Notes: a model not told the origin generated them from the sequence alone. A stretch of DNA of 64,000 bases from Blastobasis lacticolella (GCA_905147135.1 LR990050.1:4786501-4850500); one strand, 5' to 3'. Positions 12,011 to 23,180 are shown, numbered from the stretch's first letter. Program-made: numbers and translations.

Positions 12011-13639
12011 AAAATAAACTTACTTATTGCGTTGGCTCAGCGACCCAAAGAGGCTCTCCGGTACCAAAAGACGCCACTCATATCGATTCTGTACAGTTTC
12101 CTTCCATCTCGGCCTCTGAAGTTCGGATATATTTTTACAAAATACGATAGACGAGAGGTATGTAAATCAGTCTTACATATGAAATAAGTATTGAATAGGT
12201 ACCTACTAACATCAATTTCGTTTACATGCTTGCTTCGTTAGGTCTTAGAAGACGATTATTTAGAGACAGAATTTTCATCCATAAATTGCAAATCTGAGTT
12301 AAAATTAAGATATACACAAGTACATATTAAAACTCCGCGTACTCTCAGCTGACTAAGACGTCTCTATTCCTTTAAATGAGTATTGATATTATAAATTATG
12401 AGTCACTGAAACTTCGTTACACAATACTTAGAGTGAGCTATTGAAATGGTAGAGGGCCACTATGTTTGTATTGGAAAATGGTTTTCTATGGGAAAATGCT
12501 ACAACACAGGCATTACATTTTGCACTGCGCATTTAGTGGTACAACTCACGTAACAATGGTTCACATTTCTAGAAATCGTTTTCATATAAGTAGTGATGGT
12601 TTATTATGAAAACATGACAGGAACATTCGCAACCAACTTGTCATAGCGTTGGCTTAGTTAATCTATAAGGTATTTTATCATGCAATGATTAATGCAACTG
12701 TCATGCAGTTTGTTAGCACGATTGAGGATGTTCGTCAGTGATTCGGTACAGTGAATCACTATAGTTCATGCTAGGTACGTTTGGCAGGCCTTATGCTTTG
12801 GGGTTGGAACTCACGTACCCTGTACCACGTGGCCACCTGTGTACCGCCGTAGTCACCACCGAAAACAATATACATAATAATAATATATTAATATAAATAC
12901 AATAATGTGCAAATAACAGGCGACTAAATATAAATATTATATTAAGCTTAAATGTTATCTTGTGTTACCTAATACCTTCCTAAGTGAAAGTATTATAAAT
13001 GAATCTGTAATAATAAAATATTAATGTATATTATGAGGAAGTGAGTTGAATAGGTGTATAATTGTGGAGTACGAGTACAACGGTGAATAGATTAATCCAT
13101 ATAAATCATGTAATAATTTCCGAACGTCAACTGACGGTTCAATTTCTGAACGAGCACGTTCGCATTGCAAACGTACCGTTTATTAATTTCGCGCCAATCC
13201 GATCTGCAATCATTCACTCAGTATGTAAATAGCTGCGGTGGAGCCTTGCGCGGTGTGACCAGTAGCGATTTATAGAATTTTGTCCACGAGTAGCTAATGT
13301 GTATTTAAATGGTTATACAAATGTGCACATGTCGTTTGTATCACAAACGAATGTGGTAAATGAGGTAAAAATTTGTTACAATTTTTTTTGTTACCAATTT
13401 TTCTCTTTTCGCATGACATATTTATCACGAAAATTTCTGGCAAAATATATACCTAAGTAAATGTTTATCATAAACGGGACAAGCCGAGAACCAAGTATTG
13501 GAAATTAAGGGCGGCTCGCACAGAATTTTTAAACGAATTTAGCCTAAGATAATCTTAAAATTTCATACAAAATTACATTAAACGTCATTCATAAACGTGT
13601 TTAATAATTTGGTGCAAGCCAGGCTTAATGTGGTAGCGT
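12011..13639. other. AT-rich non-coding stretch
   Basis: No gene is seen. 12870-13060 is extremely AT-rich, with short taa/ata runs. Confidence 0.45.
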
Positions 13640-13920
13640 CCTCGTGTATTGCCGCGACAAGGAACACCACGGTCTGTATTTATCAAAATTTTTATCACTT
13701 CTATCGGATTCCGTCGTCGCTGGTCACCCAGTCGGAGATCGCGGCGTGACCACGACTGTTCGTTTAAGAAATTACTTCCACGTAACGGTACTAACAGGTT
13801 TGCATTGTCGAGTGTGTCCGTAGTAGGCGCCCGGCCCCATCGACTAGCAGGCCGATTCTCGACTGATACCGAACTGCCACGCTAGGGTGCCAATTTGGTG
13901 CTGTGATTTGCGCGGACCCG
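13640..13920. other. CpG-rich non-repeat patch
   Basis: GC content jumps here, with 'gtcggagatcgcggcgtgac' and 'gtaggcgcccggccccatcg'. A 78-residue plus-strand open frame (13649-13885) spans it, but the translation is arginine-rich and matches nothing I know, as expected of random GC-rich DNA. It matches no repeat in the window. A regulatory patch or unrecognised transposon interior are both possible. Confidence 0.3.
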
Positions 13921-14261
13921 ATTTTTAATAGTCTTTCTGTAGACATTTGTCATATCTTGATGGAATGTGTATGGAGTCATAATTTTAGGAACCAAAGCGC
14001 TCTGGCTTTCTTCGTCGGATTCTGCCAGAGCTCTGAAAAAACTTGTTAACTTAAGTATAATAAATAGAACTTAAAGAGTTACTTGTAGAAATTACATTAA
14101 TCAAGCTTTAAAAAAATAGTGTGTCCGTAGTGTAATACATGCCAGCTAAGATGTTTAAATACGTCAGTTCTATCAGATCACAATATAGCTCATTTTAAAG
14201 GCTAATAACAAATATACCTAATCTGTATATTATGTATTGAAATGCAAAGTAAATCAGTTAA
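13921..14261. other. AT-rich non-coding stretch
   Basis: Nothing recognisable was found. Confidence 0.4.
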
Positions 14262-14335
14262 GGGCCTGTTTCACAACCTACTGATAAGTTCCAGATATCT
14301 TATTTGACAGATATTAGTGATGCCGTCTCCTTCTT
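14262..14335 (+). mobile_element. MITE end fragment ('gggcctgtttcacaa' type)
   Basis: It begins 'gggcctgtttcacaacctac' and continues 'tgataagttccagat' and 'cttatttgacagatatta', wording typical of a widespread lepidopteran MITE terminus. The opposite inverted end was not found nearby, so this is a one-ended fragment. Confidence 0.45.
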
Positions 14336-14937
14336 GTTAGTACAAAACGAAAGATAAATCTATGATGAATGAAATGAATGAATATTTAATGAGAATATTC
14401 CGATTACCAGCCCTTAGTACCTTAGCCACTTACGGACTGTGGTTAGGTTAGGGTGTCAGTTGCCGATGCCGGGGCAATCATGTTGTTTACCAACAGAATA
14501 CTAAAGCATGGAATTACGCAAGTGTCTGGCGGAACCTAGATGGAATAACATGAGACAGAATACCTATTCTACCTACCTAAGACAACGTTGGGTCGATATC
14601 GATATAATAGCTAGCGTTTTAATACTGTGAAAGACAGACAGTGAGTTCGGTGTTTTTGTTATCCGATAAAATGAACAATAATTCGAGTATATCTGATTTA
14701 AAATAAATTATAGGAAATCAGCAAGATACAAGAACATTTAGATTCCTATTTCTCATGGTTATGAATATGTAGATCTCATGGATATATATAGTTAAATAGA
14801 TATTAGCTGTTTCCCCGCCAATTCATCCTCATCATATCATTTCATCATATTCATTTCGAATATTGTATGTATCTTTATTAATAATAATGAGCACTACATA
14901 GTATGCACTACATATTATGATGATTCTATCAAAGTAT
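14336..14937. other. AT-rich non-coding stretch
   Basis: No feature beyond possible remnants of the preceding MITE. Confidence 0.4.
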
Positions 14938-15125
14938 AAGATCATAGTGGTTCAGTTGGTTAACACGCCAGTCTGCCACGCAGAGGTTCGATTCCCGGCC
15001 GAGCAGAAATTGAAATGATGAATTTTATTTCTGGTACATGCATAACACAAGCTTTGCTTACTTTAGAGCTAAATTATGGTGCTGTGTGAGTTGTCCAAAC
15101 ATATTTATAATTTATCATAATATAT
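14938..15125 (+). mobile_element. tRNA-derived SINE, family A
   Basis: The head 'agtggttcagttggtt' and the B-box-like 'gaggttcgattcccggcc' are those of a tRNA-derived polymerase III promoter. They are followed by 'gcagaaattgaaatgatgaa', then 'aagctttgctta' and 'ggtgctgtgtgagttgtcc', the shared body and tail of family A. Similar 'actacatattatgatgattc' sequences lie on both sides (about 14909-14931 and 15136-15160), which may be an imperfect target duplication. This copy is shortened in the middle compared with 62701-62951. Confidence 0.8.
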
Positions 15126-15715
15126 AAAAGTGTGTACTACATAATATGATGATGATTCCATCATAATTAACACTCCCGCACGAAAAACCACTTCCTACTC
15201 GGATAGTTAATAAATTGGGTGACGTTTTAATTTACCACAAATTGGTTTAATGAAATTATGAGCGGAAGTAATGGATGGTTACAAGAAAAGGGTATGGGTG
15301 GGGTGATGGGATGATATAGTATTATCTGTAGATTCCCATTAGGTAACTTCCAACTAATAATTAGTAGGATAGAGTCTGTGACATTGTGTCATATATTTAG
15401 GTAGTTCTAAGTTCTGGTTTTATTTTTACCTATATTGCTTGTTCTATTATTTGTGTACTTAAGTTTAGAAGTTTATATGTTTATTATATTCCTCCACCGA
15501 AACTGGTTACGTAAAAGGAATATTTATAAATTATTGCATCAAACCAGTTACGAACCATCGGTTTCGTTCGCGTCCGAAAGATTAAATATGGATCTTGTTA
15601 CCTAACATTAAAAAAAATAAAGCTCCAGTGGATTTTGTTCAGGAGGAATTATGTGAAACTTAATAAAGTTCGCCCCGAGCCCGCCCCGATCGCGGGTTCG
15701 ATTTCCGACCGATCA
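15126..15715. other. AT-rich non-coding stretch
   Basis: No gene or clear repeat. Confidence 0.4.
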
Positions 15716-15800
15716 ACAAAAGTGGTAAACAAGCTTACGGCTTGCCTGATGGTATGCAGTCACCGCAGTCTATGGACGTTTGCAATACCATTTAATATAT
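15716..15800 (+). mobile_element. SINE-like fragment, family D
   Basis: 'ggtaaacaagcttacggc', 'ttgcctgatggtatgcagtc' and 'ctatggacgtttgcaatacc' match 57625-57693 almost word for word. It is preceded at 15675 by 'cgatcgcgggttcgatttcc', which resembles a family A head, so the same A-plus-D arrangement as at 57551 may once have existed here. Confidence 0.6.
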
Positions 15801-17837
15801 GTCTGTCCATGGCACCCACGATTCTGTTAAGTAATCCAAGGGTCTTTCGCATAATGCGGTACAAGCCAGTATGATCAGTGTATTTGCTGGTAATGCTAAT
15901 ACTAATGATATTAGCATAACATGCCGCCTACTATTATATATTTTCGATCTCACTCTCTCTTGGTTAACTTGAGCTCGACACCCGTATCCAGAAAAGTAAC
16001 TACGAGCTCTCACAGTGTGCGCGAATGCACAGGGTTTAACTCCAACAATACTTGAATCGCGGGCTCTTTTTTACTTTGTGATTTAGTGTCGCTCGGCATG
16101 AAACACTATGATGCGTCTGACAATATGAAAATAAGGTATTGAACGCAGTGCATTCACTCGCTAAGTAAACGCATAAAAACGGTTAGACAAGTATTGTGTG
16201 AGGTGTGCCTGCCGCACCATTTTGTGCTAAAGCTTTTGCAAATGTATTACCTATATGTACTTACCTACTTTAATATATCTAACACGTCTCAGGATTAGAC
16301 TGTGTGTGTGCATACAGCGTTATCCTTAATTTAACCTACCCTACCCTACTCTCAACCTGATCACAGCAATACAAAAAGCGTCTCGAGTTCTCGATCGTCA
16401 AACGATCAGCAATACAAGGAGCGAAGGCATGTTTATCGAGGGGAGGCATGAATGGGCGCATGTCCGCTGTCGACGGCCGCATGCGCCCGCGCAGCGCGGC
16501 GGCGGATTTACGAGATGCGCGCCCACGCGATGCGCTGTCATGGATTGGCTGGGGACTTCGCCACACATTCGTTGGTATTACATACTGAAGATAATATTTA
16601 TGTTCAATATTTAATACAAACTAATGAGGGCTCATAAGTAAGTACGTATTTTTAACTATTCAAAATGGTGATAGGCAGAAGCCGGAATTAACCGCTCGGA
16701 TGATGATGATTCGGGATGGTTGAAATTTGGGCAGTAAATTTGTTAATTAATCGCATTTTGTGCAACTGTTTCGGTTAGTGACGAAAAATACGTGGCCGAC
16801 CGTCAATGGCTCGATAGAAGGAAAATATAGGAAAAAAATGGGATAATTTACTTGGGACACCCGTTAATAGCCGCACCGACGACATATCTTATTATAGGTA
16901 GGTAAGCTGATAAAAATCTATTTGTAGTTTCAATATCGTTTCATGTGTAAATATAATTATTATTGTGAGTAGGAATTAATATCCCATAGGTACTAAGATG
17001 TGGGCAAACTGTAACACAGATTAAGCGTAAATATGAAGGATCATTCAGCTAAGACCTGGCGAAGACTCTAAAATACATAGGTACCTATGTAATTACTTGC
17101 ACTCGAAGCGTGGTAATAAACTACAATATTGAATGGGTCGATTGCGTCGAGGTTTTATGAGGTTTTCCAATTATCCATTTGATTCCTAATTACTGGTTTT
17201 ATCTATTCAATCAGGGGTAGTTTAGCGATACGAACTTGTGGAAAGGAAATGAGTAATAAACTGGGATTGATCGAAGAAGTAGTTAGTCCAGTGGTGTGGT
17301 AACTGTATCTAATGGAGAGAATTTATCTATTTTTTAAACTACATGGATCTCAAAGCTTTGGAGTCTATGTGTGCAAATTTCTGAGCTAATACCAAAAGTA
17401 TATTAAGATTTCGGCTTCAGAGAGCTATTGGGAGCACTAGCTCGGTAACAGGTTCTTTCTTATCAATGTAAAATTAATAATATAACACGAATAATACGCA
17501 CTCAAGCTGAATATTAAAATTAATTATAGTGTGTGCGCACGTTTCTTGAATATTTAATATGGTTATTGGCAACACCGGCTATGCGCGCTGCATACGAAAT
17601 TATTGATCGAGTTTGCTTCAGTTAATTATGTCGTAAATAACTTAAATTTTAAGTTTTAACGTGTGGTAATAAATAACGTATCGCAAAGCGATGGACATTT
17701 CCAAATAACAGGTATTACGGTTCACATAAAATAGTATAATTTAAAAAAATTATCGGTTTCTTTTGGAACGGACAAAATGCCTCTACGTTCATCGGACGAC
17801 ATTACTCTGCGACTAGTCTTATAACTCAGAAACGCAG
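15801..17837. other. Non-coding stretch with a CpG-rich patch at 16400-16575
   Basis: Most of this is AT-rich. At 16430-16560 the sequence becomes strongly CpG-rich, including GGGCGCATG...CATGCGCCC inverted words and 'cgcgcagcgcggcggcgg'. Open frames overlap on both strands there, but none has a recognised motif. It may be a small promoter-like or transposon-derived CpG patch. The rest holds nothing I can name. Confidence 0.35.
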
Positions 17838-18032
17838 TCATCCTAGGAATTTAATCAAAGCTCCTGTTGCGTGTCCCGATATATTTATGCGTAATCCTGG
17901 CCCAGAAGCCGTGGCTGTGAGGGCCCAGTTGCCATTGCCTCCAGCCTGTATTTGCATTGGAAATGCCGAATACGAATCGTTCGATTTGAAAGTCAGCCGT
18001 TCATCAGCCGTGGGCAGGCGCACTAGGCAGGG
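17838..18032 (-). CDS. Unrecognised 61-codon open frame, weak candidate
   Basis: The minus strand is open from an AG at about 18033 (…ccctgcctag) through a Met at 18023 to a stop at 17838. The translation is of balanced composition, with a stretch around residues 20-48 (FPMQIQAGGNGNWALTATAS) that is less biased than other chance frames in this window. The upstream pyrimidine tract is poor and no donor is obvious. I recognise no family. It lies about 1.3 kb downstream of the SHANK exon on the same strand, but its frame and sequence do not resemble the expected remainder of the SPN domain. It is most likely non-coding. Confidence 0.12.
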   Translation of the reverse strand, partial: PCLVRLPTADERLTFKSNDSYSAFPMQIQAGGNGNWALTATASGPGLRINISGHATGALIKFLG

Positions 18033-18211
18033 CCTTGGTACAGCTGTGTAGGGCTTGCGTGTTGCGTCGATAGTCGCTCAGTCATGGGTATGACTGTGTT
18101 ATGTATGTGTTTTGTCAATTTTGTGCTGATAAATTACAGGATACGCTTAGAAACTGAAATAAGATACCTAGAAAGTTTAATACTATTAATTATTAACATT
18201 TTAATTTAAGA

Positions 18212-18330
18212 GATCCCGCGGGAGTCCCAGGAAGCGATGGATTGACATCGCCGAGTCGGTTGCGAGAGCCAAGGAAATTTACTGAAGGAAAGTGGGAAAG
18301 CGGACCCTGGCATAAGCCGGGATAGATGAT
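18212..18330 (+). pseudogene. LINE reverse-transcriptase C-terminal relic
   Basis: One frame reads SRGSPRKRWIDIAESVARAK, then EIY, a stop, RKVGKRTLA, which echoes the GRPRKRW…D…W..…ADP ending of RTE-type non-LTR elements. It contains stops and is only about 35 codons long. A better-preserved relic of the same kind is at 55884-56164. The 'gatgatgatgac' run that follows resembles the simple repeat often found at the 3' ends of these elements. Confidence 0.55.
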
Positions 18331-19305
18331 GATGACGATTATTAATTGAATCAGATTATAGTCGCGCTGGAATAATTTATTGCAGGATTTCTACTTATTG
18401 GATAGCTTTAAGATAAAAGAAATGAAAATTTATCACATTTAATACATTTATGCCTTTTAAACTGGCGAGAGACAAGCGCACGAGTCTGACAACTGCCAGC
18501 CCTAGCACTTGTAATACCAATGTTTCGCCTTACGAGGAAATGTCCAGAATGCAACATATGCGAAATTACATCTCGTAAATCCAAACGGGCGATATTTAAG
18601 CGAGGATTTATATACTGCATTTGCGTTTTATGCACCAAATATTTCGTTAACAACGTATAATATCGGCGTAAAACAAACTGAGGGGTGCACGGTAACTGAT
18701 TTAGTTACTTTAGTTAGTGCTATTATCTTGTTACTTGGTAATATTGTGACGTAATTTCGTAGTGGAGCCAATTGGAACGTGAGAAAACTATTACGTTTCT
18801 CTATGAATTTACGTGATCCATTCACAACTAAGTATAGTAACTTTCCAGATTGGGAGGCGTGAGTAGCCAGATGTTCAAGGCGCCCACGACGCAAGAAAAA
18901 TGACATGTGTAGGTGTTGGTAGGACAGCATTAGTTTGAGTAGGGTCTAATATCATTGGATGCTATGATGCGAGCTGTCCACTTAATGTTTTCAAAAATAG
19001 GTCAGCAATTAAATGTCAAAAAACATTATCATTTAATAGCCGGCTACGGAGGAGGATTTTATGTTCCATTACATCGCTAGCTACGAGACCAAGGAGACAT
19101 GTCGTGGTGTCTACAAAAGTATAAAGAACCACCACTGAAAAAACTTAACCAGTGTTACGCTAATTGAAGTATATCGATACGCCTAAACTTCAGCAAACAA
19201 TAAATGCTTTCGTCCAAAATTTTTAATGTGGTCACAATACTGGTAATCATGGTAGTATAATGATAGTATCAAAACGTTTTTATCCGTTTTTATAATACGA
19301 GGGAC
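18331..19305. other. Probable SHANK intron, proximal part
   Basis: The DNA after the minus-strand donor at 19311-19310 is AT-rich with no further exon recognised. The 81- and 100-residue minus-strand open frames at 18408-18930 carry no SPN or ankyrin motif and overlap each other in different frames. Confidence 0.4.
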
Positions 19306-19311
19306 ACTGAC
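19306..19311 (-). other. Splice donor of the SHANK exon
   Basis: On the minus strand the exon ends CCC AAG and the intron begins GTCAGT, a close match to the AG|GTRAGT consensus. The cut falls after a complete codon (phase 0). Confidence 0.75.
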
Positions 19312-19471
19312 CTTGGGCAAGGCGGCGAGGCACTGCTGCTTGACATCCCAAACGAGTTGGTCCCGCGGGAACTGCAGACTCTTCTGCACGTTCAGCTCGG
19401 GCACGTGCACGCGCACCAGCAGCCAGCCCTCGGTGCCCTCGGAGCACTCGCCCTCCATTACGCTACGCCAT
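19312..19471 (-). CDS. Shank: SHANK/Prosap exon encoding the start of the SPN domain
   Basis: This exon encodes the N-terminal part of a SHANK/Prosap scaffold, a protein that organises the postsynaptic density and links receptors to actin. From the Met at 19458 there are exactly 49 codons to the donor: an acidic lead (MEGECSEGTEGW), then LLVRVHVPELNVQKSLQF and VWDVKQQCLAALPK. This matches the first strand-turn-strand-helix of the ubiquitin-like SPN (Shank/ProSAP N-terminal) domain. Arg16 and Lys26 occupy the spacing of Arg12 and Lys22 of vertebrate SHANK3, which are known to contact Rap1/R-Ras. The rest of the SPN, ankyrin, PDZ and SAM regions must lie in exons below coordinate 1. Upstream of the Met the frame stays open to the acceptor (TGG CGT AGC GTA), so translation may begin here or in an earlier exon ending with two bases of a codon. 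GC-rich composition contrasts with both flanks. A different SPN/FERM-F0-like protein is the main alternative. Confidence 0.78.
19463..19471 (-). other. Two-codon upstream open frame ATG GCG TAG
   Basis: The first nine exon bases spell ATG GCG TAG, a minimal Met-Ala-stop frame that ends four bases before the candidate start ATG at 19458. If this exon carries the real start, this would be a minimal upstream open frame that could damp or reset initiation. If the exon is read through from upstream in the other frame, it is irrelevant. Confidence 0.4.
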
Positions 19472-19496
19472 CTGGGGAAGAGGCACTTTGTTAGTA
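19472..19496 (-). other. Splice acceptor with TACTAAC branch point
   Basis: The minus strand reads TACTAAC at 19496-19490, then about 18 bases later CCTCTTCCCCAG ending at 19472. Branch consensus, pyrimidine tract and CAG are all present at normal spacing, which strongly supports the exon boundary. Confidence 0.75.
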
Positions 19497-19999
19497 TAAA
19501 AAAAAATTATTTCAGACATAGTAGTCCATATTTTACATGTTAGGTAAATTTAAATTGTAAATTATTCATATTTCTAATTAAAATATTATTATTTGTTTTA
19601 AGCGGCACTGGTCTCGTGGCAGCGTGCTTGCGAGACCGATAAACAAGGTTAAGCAACGCTCGCAGTCCGGGAACTTGATGGGTGGCCGTTTGAGGCTTGT
19701 CGAAAATCTCAGCACTCCCATGATCACCGTAAAACATTCGCAACACCAACAGTCGCAAATGCGCGAATCATATGGGCATTTTAGGCACAATCGGCATTTT
19801 ACAGGAACAATCGTATTTAGGAAGTGTTTAAGGACAATTCTTTATGGCTGAACTGAAAACTATCGGCAATAGTGTTATGCCTGAACGTTATGCCACATCA
19901 TGTACTATTTTTCTAGACAAACATGCTCATGAAACATTAATTTTGTGAATGATGAACCATGAATCACAGTTGCGGGCCACAGTTAACATTTCCCTTCAG
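19497..19999. other. Probable intron flank
   Basis: AT-rich intron-like DNA. Three open frames overlap on both strands at 19540-19851, with no motif. Confidence 0.4.
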
Positions 20000-20140
20000 G
20001 TGAGCTGTCTGCTCGTTTGTCACCGAATGTATACTAGGGCCCGTTCATTCTGCAGATGACTGTACTACAAAAATTACAGTCAGCTGCAGAATGAAGGGGC
20101 CCTAGCATGCATTTAATGATAAACGAACAGACAGTACAAA
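20000..20140. repeat. Fold-back element with near-perfect inner palindrome
   Basis: The inner part at 20034-20105 is CTAGGGCCC, TTCATTCTGCAG and TGACTGTA, followed after about 12 bases by the complementary words in reverse. It is nearly perfect over 30 bases per arm. Pairing continues outward less exactly: 'ctgtctgctcgtttgtcac' on the left against 'gataaacgaacagacag' on the right. Single arms of the outer part occur at 42611 and 57840. This looks like a fold-back MITE family. No target duplication is obvious. Confidence 0.65.
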
Positions 20141-20837
20141 AATAGCAGTTTAGACAAAAAAGTCTTATCACAAAATTAATCTATATTAAGTACGTATCTT
20201 ACCTTACCGTTCACAAATAAAATGACACAAATTATCAATTGACACAATTCCAATGGCGGAACTCTACCGAACGTCGACCAAGGACTAACCGTGACATACC
20301 TATTGTAAGGGTTTAAATAACAACTGTATTCCAAGAAGCAGAGATAATCAGACGCCGCTGACAACCAATTGAATTCATATCTAAGTTTAATTAAAAATAT
20401 ATGTCAAGTATGTCTACGTGAATTTAATCTGACGATAGATTGAAATCACGTCTCGTACCTACAGCGATTTCCAATTAAATAACCATGGAAACGATTTCAA
20501 AGAAATTAGATTTTTAAGAAATGAGTCTAAGGTACGGGTAGGGTAAGGTAAGCCCGACGAGGAATTAAGTAGTTACGCCACGTAATTATTAAAAAAAAAA
20601 CCTAGTTTGGCACCTCCATCTTGGCAAAAATGAATCCTACTTAAATTGGCCTATGGGTAGAAAATGTAAATGTCCATAAGAATGTCCTTCTCTACTTGGA
20701 AGTTGAAATGTATTGTAATATATTGTACCTAAAAGAGAGGGAATCCTAATTCGCTTATTACATTTATCTAAACTTAGTCTTCTATACTCTGAAACAAATA
20801 GCGTGAGCGCAAATCGAAGTGTATATTTATATTTAGG
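20141..20837. other. AT-rich non-coding stretch
   Basis: No gene or repeat recognised. Open frames at 20176-20364 and 20637-20861 are featureless. Confidence 0.4.
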
Positions 20838-20960
20838 TATATTTAACAGTTTATTGTGCACACAATATTATCACAGGTATACAATATTGATATAAAGAAA
20901 AACAACACAACAGGTACAGCTTATTTCATAAGAAATATCTTACAGCAGACCTACGTAAGA
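20838..20960 (-). mobile_element. LINE 3' end, copy 1 (5'-truncated)
   Basis: The reverse complement reads 'gtaggtctgctgtaagatat', 'ttcttatgaaataagctgta' and 'cctgttgtgttg', ending with 'gtgcacaataaactgtt'. It is nearly identical to 24811-24932 on the plus strand. A polyadenylation-like aataaa and severe 5' truncation are typical of non-LTR retrotransposons. Confidence 0.7.
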
Positions 20961-21059
20961 AACAGGCAAAAACAGAAAGGCAGACGACGTGCACCTATAC
21001 GTGTGCAAGTGGAATATATTGTTCACAGAATTCGGTAATTTTTGTATCACTTATACTCT
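20961..21059. other. Short non-coding spacer
   Basis: Nothing recognised. Confidence 0.4.
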
Positions 21060-21215
21060 TTACACTGCTTTGGTGTTGTACTGCTTTTCAAAAGGCTTGC
21101 TACAAAAATGGACCTTATTTTATGAGCCATACACTTTTGTTTGCTTTCACACTTTTTGCTTCTGAATTTAGAGGACTGGTTTTAGCCAAATCTAATAAGC
21201 GCATAAGGTAGGAAT
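21060..21215 (+). repeat. Repeat family F, second copy
   Basis: It contains 'ctacaaaaatggaccttatt', 'cactttttgcttctgaattt' and 'ctaataagcgcataaggtag'. The right half matches 11440-11522 directly; the left half matches 11350-11402 only after inversion. Confidence 0.5.
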
Positions 21216-21284
21216 TGATCAACAGTTATAGAGTAGATACTTTTACAATTGGAATTGTGCTAATGTCATGTTACTGACTCTAAT

Positions 21285-21620
21285 TACAGTTTTTTTTTAA
21301 TGTCATACGGTAGGCAAACAGGCAAGCGGGCCACCTGATGGAAAGTGGTCACCACTGCCTATAGACATTAGCAACACCAAGAGTATCGCCAATGCGTTGC
21401 CCACCTCTGTCACACGTTGCTCTGGCAGCAAAAAGGCAAATGCCCCTCTACTGCCAAAGCCACGATTCACCAAATCCCCACCCCATGGAGCACTGGAAAC
21501 CTTACTCACCGGCAGAAACACAACACTATTAATAGAGTATTGTTTAGCTGCTGTGTTCTGTAAGGTGGAGGTACTTCCCCAGTCGGGCGGCACCTATTCG
21601 AACGGGATACCCCGCTATGC
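21285..21620 (+). mobile_element. SINE-like element, family D, longest copy
   Basis: After a run of eight or more T, it reads 'ggtaggcaaacaggcaagcg', 'ggccacctgatggaaagtgg' and 'tcaccactgcctatagacat', followed by 'caacacc' and a GC-richer body to 'cttccccagtcgggc'. These are the words of a very common moth repeat. The 115-residue plus-strand frame and 96-residue minus-strand frame across it are products of the repeat, not genes. No clear tRNA promoter is visible, so a LINE-derived origin is possible. Confidence 0.65.
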
Positions 21621-23034
21621 CCTACCTCTCTTAAAACTTAGGTTTAACTTATGTCGCAGAATAATGTGGGTGGGTATTATGTGGGTAAAAGGTTTTTATA
21701 ATGCCCCGTGCATCGCGCGCTTCCTTTCTCCTGTTAATACGTAAGGTTGTGCCCAGAATTGGGGCGTATATCGGCTCGTACAAAAATTATTAGGTAGCCA
21801 TGTTATGACGTAGCCATATTAAGGTAATTTACCGTGATACCTGCTTTAATTTTCGAGGAAAACGCGACGCGATAGCCAATGGCGCCGCTGACGTGGAATT
21901 AGTTAATTCCGAGTTCACAGAATCGAACCGGACGCAGGCGCTTTGAGAATTCCTAAGTTGTTATTTTATTCCGATGTTGGAGTTACTTAATTGGAATAGA
22001 GGTACAATTTATATTAAGTACCTCCTAAGTGTTGATTTTGACGACTTACAGAAGTTTGTCTTCCGCCTTCGCCCTATACAATTCCAAAAATAGCGCTATT
22101 GCAGAGAGCACAAAAGAATGGCAGATGGTGAAAATGTACCGAAAAGAGAGGCAAGCCAATTTTGTTTCGAATATTTTTTTCCGTCAGTTTGTTATGTACA
22201 AACACCTTTAAATTAATTTATTTAAAGTAACTATCTAGGGAAAAATATCGAATAGAAGACAAGTTTGGATGTTTTTTATTCTTTTCCCTTCAAGCATTAA
22301 ACTGGGTCACGCCCCCGCTTTACATAGGTACTTTGTGATCGCACTAAAAAGCTTAATGGTAAAATAGTGTAACTTAAATATCCATGAATAACAGCTCGTA
22401 CTTAATAACAGTCTTTCAAGCGCCCGAAAACACATAAATTCTAAAGCGTGAAAAACGGAGTTACTACATTGCTATTTGAAATGACATAAAGTATACTTAC
22501 CTAAGTATATAAATTTTGTTGGCTAATATTAAATTAGCATAAATGATTTATTTATGTTATGGATAGAATTATTAGGTAAAAGTTGATTGTGTTTAAATTG
22601 CTAGGTTTCAGGATGTGAAGAGTGAAAAGAATAGACAAAATAGATACGAATTTTTACATAACGCACTGGCCGGAATGATGAGGATATTAGGTTCGCATGA
22701 AATGAACGTATGGGCATTGATAAATAGGTCAGTCATAATGAATATGAATGTAGAGGGATACACCAGCAGCCCTCAGAAAAGATGAATAGGTAAGTAGGCT
22801 TTGTTATCAGTATGAAAAGAGTGAGTACCGAGATGAGTGAGAATTGGGCGGACATTGACGACAATGATGTTTGATTTCTACTTATTCCCTAAACACAATG
22901 CGTAGGGTTCTGACATATTGTGAAGAATATTTTTCCATTCTATTTTGGTCACCGAAATAGCTTACTTACGAAATTAGTAAGAAGTGGCAGTGAGATAATA
23001 GACAAGATATACTAAGTTTTTATGCTATTTAGGG
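21621..23034. other. Non-coding stretch
   Basis: No gene. Short GC patches near 21710 and 21860 are unassigned. The rest is AT-rich. Confidence 0.4.
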
Positions 23035-23180
23035 ACAAACGAGCAAACAACCCACGTGATTATAAGTGGTAACTGTCGCCCATTACATCTACAATGAGGG
23101 TAACAAAAATGAAGAACCACAGGTGCGTTGTCACTGTGAGGACTAAGATGATATGCCTCATGCCTGTAATTTCGTAGTTC
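23035..23180 (+). mobile_element. SINE-like fragment, family E
   Basis: 'acgagcaaacaacccacgtg', 'aagtggtaactgtcgcccat', 'ggtaacaaaaatgaagaacc' and 'aggactaagatgatatgcct' match 8430-8560. The end corresponding to 8580-8680 is missing. Confidence 0.6.

Noticed and set aside
16336..16637. Three overlapping 61-76 codon frames in a CpG-rich patch
   Set aside because: Absence of stops is explained by high GC; translations are alanine/arginine-rich with no family resemblance and no paired splice sites.
1..19300. Further SHANK exons (rest of SPN, ankyrin repeats)
   Set aside because: I looked on the minus strand for the expected continuation (an NYGLF…GKFLDEER-type segment and ankyrin consensus) and found nothing convincing; they are presumed to lie beyond the window. 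A short exon could have been missed by eye.
21303..21744. 96- and 115-codon open frames on opposite strands
   Set aside because: Both fall within a family D repeat, lack motifs, and overlap each other antisense.
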